In this document: positions 60,982-64,000 of the stretch, piece after piece | How the letters are laid out: each line of letters opens with the position of its first letter | Numbering within the stretch: the stretch's first letter is position 1 | Assembly: GCF_047501175.1 (NCBI RefSeq) | Contig: NZ_JBEQWH010000002.1 | Coordinates: forward strand, 186,001-250,000 | Source of the DNA: Methanoprimaticola sp047501175 | GTDB taxonomy: Archaea; Thermoplasmatota; Thermoplasmata; Methanomassiliicoccales; Methanomethylophilaceae | Length of the DNA stretch: 64,000 nt | Reading direction: 5' to 3' | Made by a program: the position numbers and the translations under genes | Notes under the pieces: generated by a model | The model's database searches: none | What the model saw: the letters and a program-made list of their open reading frames with translations, nothing else | What the model was told of the DNA's origin: nothing

Positions 60982-61526
60982 CACTCATCAGGGCGTTCAT
61001 CTCCATACATGTCCCCTCCACGTCCGAGGCGGAAGGCCTCCGCAGGGACCTCAGGATAGCCGGACTGAGACCGTCCCCTGCCGAACAGACTCACATAACA
61101 CTGAGATTCATAGGCGACGTGGACGATTCCAAGGTCAGGAAGATATCTGAGTGCGTCGAACGCGCCGTGCACGGAACGGGGAGGTTCGATGTGGAGGTAT
61201 CCGGGTTCGGGGCATTCCCGAACAAGGAGCGTCCGACCGTGCTGTGGATGGGCGTCGGTCCCGAGGATGTCCTGTCCGGGATGTCCGAGGGCATATCGTC
61301 CGAACTGAGAAAGGCCGGCATACCGTTCGACCCGAAGCCGTTCAAGGCCCACGTGACCGTGGCAAGGTGCAGGGACAGGATGGACCCGTCAGAGCTGTTC
61401 TCCAAGTACTCCGACAGGACGTTCTGCAGATTCCAGTGCTCGGAGGTGCTCGTGATGAGGAGCGTGCTCGGACCGAAGGGCGCGACGCACACGGTCCTCT
61501 CCAGGATACCGCTGGGTGAGCGATGA
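60978..61526 (+). CDS. thpR: RNA 2',3'-cyclic phosphodiesterase
   Basis: The 182-residue 2H phosphoesterase has both HxT motifs, HITLRF (about residue 39) and HVTVAR (about 122). It opens cyclic phosphate ends on RNA. The ATG overlaps the phosphatase stop, and the stop overlaps the Imm5-like gene. Typical length for ThpR/LigT. Confidence 0.92.
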   Translation: MTLIRAFISIHVPSTSEAEGLRRDLRIAGLRPSPAEQTHITLRFIGDVDDSKVRKISECVERAVHGTGRFDVEVSGFGAFPNKERPTVLWMGVGPEDVLSGMSEGISSELRKAGIPFDPKPFKAHVTVARCRDRMDPSELFSKYSDRTFCRFQCSEVLVMRSVLGPKGATHTVLSRIPLGER

Positions 61527-61969
61527 TGTCCGGACCGAAGATCCGCATAGACGACTCCGTGGAGCTCCGTTCGGAACTCTCCGGGATCGTCGATGGGAGG
61601 AGCCAGAAGGTCCTGGCGCTGTGGGCCAGGGCCATGGCCGAACGCATCGCGATGGAATTCCCGGAGAGCGATGCGGTGTCCGAATCCACCGTGGCCCTGT
61701 CGGAGACGGTCGACGGCTTCATAGACGGGACCATGTCCGTCGGAGAGATCCGCCGCCGCGGTCTAGAGGTACATGCGCTCGCCAGGGATGCCGAGGGTGC
61801 GGAACAGGCCGCGATACGGACCATCGGACAGGCCCTGTCCGTGTGTCACATGAGGGAGCATGCCCTCGTCGCCTCGGACTATGCGATCAGGACTGTCAAC
61901 CTCCTCCGTCCCGGCGACATCGGAGCGGTGATCGATGAGAGGAACACCCAGATCAGGGACCTCGCCTGA
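61523..61969 (+). CDS. Imm5-like putative immunity-type protein (148 aa)
   Basis: The C-terminal part AAIRTIGQALSVCHMREHALVASDYAIR matches the general pattern of Imm5-like helical proteins, quoted here as AAIRTIGQALSVCHM and EHALVASDYAIR. No toxin gene is adjacent, so a true immunity role is doubtful. It overlaps thpR by 4 bp and is presumably cotranscribed. Confidence 0.5.
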   Translation: MMSGPKIRIDDSVELRSELSGIVDGRSQKVLALWARAMAERIAMEFPESDAVSESTVALSETVDGFIDGTMSVGEIRRRGLEVHALARDAEGAEQAAIRTIGQALSVCHMREHALVASDYAIRTVNLLRPGDIGAVIDERNTQIRDLA

Positions 61970-62077
61970 GCCCATGGCATACGGACCTCGGTACCCTACA
62001 CATCCAAGAGCGTATGTGTAACACTTACTCAGTCGCAGAGGTTCTTATTCTAGGAAAGGAAAACCGTCCCGAGGACC

Positions 62078-62527
62078 ATGAAAATGGATAATCGTGACAC
62101 GGGAACGATGGGAGGAATAGAGGGCCTCCCGCTACAGCTCATGATCGTCATACTGGTGGCGACCATGGGCGCAGGGATATTGATCGGATGGATGAACAGC
62201 ATAGAGGCCCCGCAGTCGATAGGGGAGGTGACCGTCGATGAAGATTGCATCGAAGTGAGAGAGGACGGGTATCTCGATGGTTTCACCGTAACCGTCACGG
62301 ACCAGGACGGGAACCTTCTCGAGGGTGCCACCGTGGTCCTGGACGGTCTCAACGTGACAAATGAAGACGGGACGCCCCATGGTAAGACCGGATTGAACGG
62401 CAAGGTGTCTTTCAGCGGATTGAAGATAGACCCCTACGGGAGCGGGACGGTAGGATTCATCAACGTCCTGGTGACGAAGACGGGATACACCGAGAGCAAT
62501 GACGTGAAGATCACGGTGATACTGTGA
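62078..62527 (+). CDS. Archaeal type IV pilin-like protein with Ig-like domain (149 aa)
   Basis: The N-terminus MGGIEGLPLQLMIVILVATMG carries a class III-type cleavage context before a hydrophobic helix, as in archaeal pilins. A beta-sandwich follows (DGYLDGFTVTVTDQDGNLLE...). It overlaps the next gene in a GTGA junction and heads a three-gene set. Surface pilus or pseudopilus subunit inferred. Confidence 0.68.
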   Translation: MKMDNRDTGTMGGIEGLPLQLMIVILVATMGAGILIGWMNSIEAPQSIGEVTVDEDCIEVREDGYLDGFTVTVTDQDGNLLEGATVVLDGLNVTNEDGTPHGKTGLNGKVSFSGLKIDPYGSGTVGFINVLVTKTGYTESNDVKITVIL

Positions 62528-62955
62528 TAAGGGACCGCCGTGGCATCATCGGCATGCCGATAAAACTTGCCGTGGCGGTCCTGGTAATCGCCACGATGAC
62601 ACCTGTGATCGTCGACATGGTGGACGATGCCGAGGACTCCCTGTCCACCATCGACACGGAATCGGAGGCCAGGAAGATAATGGAGGCCGTCTCGGATGCA
62701 TTCTTCGGAGGTTACGGATGCACCGTATCCGTCAACGTGTCGATCCCGACCGGGGAATCGATAGTCCTGGGCGGAAGCTCCGGGAACGAGTATTCCCTGA
62801 GGATAATGGCGAACGGCGAGGTCAAGAAGAAGATCATGCTGGAGAGACCGGGCGTCCCGGTGCTCAATGACGAGATCGAGATCTCCGGGGACACGGTCCT
62901 GAAGGTCATCAGCTGCTGGGACGGGGACAGGTCGGGGGTGAGAGTCGAGACATGA
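62524..62955 (+). CDS. Pilin-like protein 2 (143 aa)
   Basis: RRGIIGMPIKLAVAVLVIATM gives the same short basic leader plus helix layout. A soluble beta-rich part and two C-terminal Cys-containing stretches follow. It begins at GTG 62524, overlapping the previous stop. Assembly with the flanking pilin-like proteins is inferred. Confidence 0.62.
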   Translation: MIRDRRGIIGMPIKLAVAVLVIATMTPVIVDMVDDAEDSLSTIDTESEARKIMEAVSDAFFGGYGCTVSVNVSIPTGESIVLGGSSGNEYSLRIMANGEVKKKIMLERPGVPVLNDEIEISGDTVLKVISCWDGDRSGVRVET

Positions 62956-63437
62956 TCGAGTTCACCCTGTCCAGGGTCGTCCTGTGCGTATGCTGCATCT
63001 CGCTCCTGGCGGCCTCCGTCGGAATACTGGAGACATCCCATAACCGTGACGAGGGACTGATGAGCGATAACCTGGCAGAAGGCATAGCGGACCTCCTGGA
63101 CAGATTCCAGGCATCCGAGGCCGACGAGATGGTCCTGAGAGGGTACGAGCTCCTTCCGTCCGAATCGCATGTGCTGATCGTCAAGGACCATGTGGTGACG
63201 GTGACGGACGGCGAACGCCAATCCAAGGCGGCGACCGCATACGGGGGATCCGTGGAGCTGGACCACGGGTCGGAGGTCGTGATCCGGAAGTCACTGTCCG
63301 AAGGTCTCGGCTATATGCCTGACGGCACTGGCGAAGATATCGATCTCATCGACCGTGTTATAGATGTATGTGGACGCACGGGCGCTACCGTCGATGCCGC
63401 GCGAGACATAGAACGGATGGGTGCAATGCATCCCTGA
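62952..63437 (+). CDS. Pilin-like or membrane-anchored protein 3 (161 aa), 3' end antisense to sufS
   Basis: A hydrophobic N-terminus (RVVLCVCCISLLAASVGIL) precedes an alpha/beta domain. The last ~49 codons overlap the convergent cysteine desulfurase gene by 147 bp, far more than other overlaps here. The natural stop may have been lost near 63290 by mutation or sequencing error. It overlaps the previous gene by 4 bp. Confidence 0.55.
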   Translation: MIEFTLSRVVLCVCCISLLAASVGILETSHNRDEGLMSDNLAEGIADLLDRFQASEADEMVLRGYELLPSESHVLIVKDHVVTVTDGERQSKAATAYGGSVELDHGSEVVIRKSLSEGLGYMPDGTGEDIDLIDRVIDVCGRTGATVDAARDIERMGAMHP

Positions 63438-64000
63438 GCGTATCATGACCCCGGCCATGCTGTCTAGCATCATGCCGATGTCATGGGCGCCCAGCCCGTC
63501 TATGTTGAAGGAGAAGACACTTCCCCTGAGGGATGGCTCGTCCGGCCCGACCACATGAAGGCCCGGGACGTCCTCCAGGTCCGAGAATATCCTCCTCATG
63601 AGCATGGAATCCCACTTCTCCACCTCGTCCATCCCGATCCTGGAGAGGTACTCTATCGCGGCCTTCGTACCGACTATGCCCGCATAGTCGTGCAGTCCGG
63701 CCTCGAACCTGTCAGGTATCGGGGCCAGATTGACGGAATCGTATGTCGCCAGACCAACCGTGCCTCCTCCCAGGGCCATGGGGCGGAGCCTCTCGAGGAC
63801 CTCGCGCTTCCCGTACATGACGCCCATGCCGGAGGGCCCCAGCATCTTGTGTATCGACATGCAGTATATGTCCGCGTCCAGGTCCTCCAGGTCCACCTTC
63901 ATGTGCGGTGCCGATTGGGCGCCGTCGACGATGACCGTCGCCCCGTAGTCATGGGCTATCTCGGAGACGGCCTTTATCGGTACCGTGCACCCCGTGACAT
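63291..64000 (-). CDS. Cysteine desulfurase, SufS/CsdA-type, N-terminus cut by window edge
   Basis: About 236 codons are present. VIVDGAQSAPH and SIHKMLGPSGMG (PLP Lys) are followed by GLHDYAGIVGTKAAIEYL. GMHCTHPF lies at the active-site Cys region, and the C-terminus RASTYIYNTVDEID is typical. The enzyme takes sulfur from cysteine for Fe-S clusters and other cofactors. The rest lies beyond 64000. Confidence 0.92.
   Translation of the reverse strand, partial: VTGCTVPIKAVSEIAHDYGATVIVDGAQSAPHMKVDLEDLDADIYCMSIHKMLGPSGMGVMYGKREVLERLRPMALGGGTVGLATYDSVNLAPIPDRFEAGLHDYAGIVGTKAAIEYLSRIGMDEVEKWDSMLMRRIFSDLEDVPGLHVVGPDEPSLRGSVFSFNIDGLGAHDIGMMLDSMAGVMIRSGMHCTHPFYVSRGIDGSARASTYIYNTVDEIDIFASAVRHIAETFGQ

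Overview
The window is a G+C-rich archaeal chromosome segment, most likely from a methylotrophic methanogen of the order Methanomassiliicoccales. The case rests on several genes seen together: two methanol methyltransferase/corrinoid protein pairs (mtaC-mtaB), a RamA-type corrinoid activase, a coenzyme M biosynthesis operon using the cysteate route, archaeal replication genes (Orc1/Cdc6, RfcS), a bacterial-type formate-tetrahydrofolate ligase, and many Sel1-repeat proteins. Promoters look archaeal. In at least ten genes a TATA element lies about 22-32 nt upstream of the start codon, implying leaderless mRNAs. No tRNA, rRNA or CRISPR array was recognised.

Layout. 1-6346: partial orc1/cdc6, a NIF3-family gene, a MarR regulator with a drug-efflux MFS pump, RfcS, an inositol monophosphatase-family enzyme and a phenylacetate-CoA ligase-like enzyme. 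6351-9643: three adjacent Sel1-repeat genes. 9654-11450: pdxT-pdxS (PLP synthase) and an AbrB-like protein. 11600-12203: a tandemly duplicated unit of about 357 bp, each copy with a structured leader and a 32-33-residue hydrophobic peptide gene. 12230-14583: an MFS transporter, a CDP-alcohol phosphatidyltransferase and a small winged-helix protein. 14722-19887: a SipW-like signal peptidase with three surface proteins, two with TasA/camelysin-like N-termini. 20251-27062: Sel1 gene, fhs, feoA-feoA-feoB with a Cys-rich partner, rubredoxin, Sel1 gene. 27170-28437: a TnpB remnant, a CadC-like metal sensor and small genes.

28638-37377 is a compact five-gene operon: an Hsp70-VWA fusion, a large Zn-ribbon protein with a degenerate J-like N-terminus, a Zn-finger GTPase, a GrpE-like protein and a short Hsp70. 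It looks like a dedicated chaperone/GTPase machine and is the best candidate for an undescribed system here. 37495-46203 is the methanol locus: UspA, mtaCB1, mtaCB2, then a divergent operon of a CobW-family GTPase, a His/Cys-rich metal-binding protein and RamA. Both mtaCB promoters carry the same inverted repeat at the same distance from the TATA element.

46243-56042 reads entirely leftward. The presumed order of expression is an ABC-type ATPase, a GTPase and an Fe-S protein (all uncharacterised), a DUF39 protein resembling methanogenesis marker 16, cysteate synthase and ComDE. After a 258-bp gap come a sulfonate-type ABC importer, whose binding protein appears circularly permuted, and a ferredoxin-nitroreductase. 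Together these could make and import coenzyme M or its sulfonate precursors. 56333-64000 holds a SpeD-like protein, a DUF362 ferredoxin protein, a SemiSWEET-like protein, the largest Sel1 protein, a 34-residue membrane peptide, a low-molecular-weight phosphatase, ThpR, an Imm5-like protein, three pilin-like proteins and a partial cysteine desulfurase.
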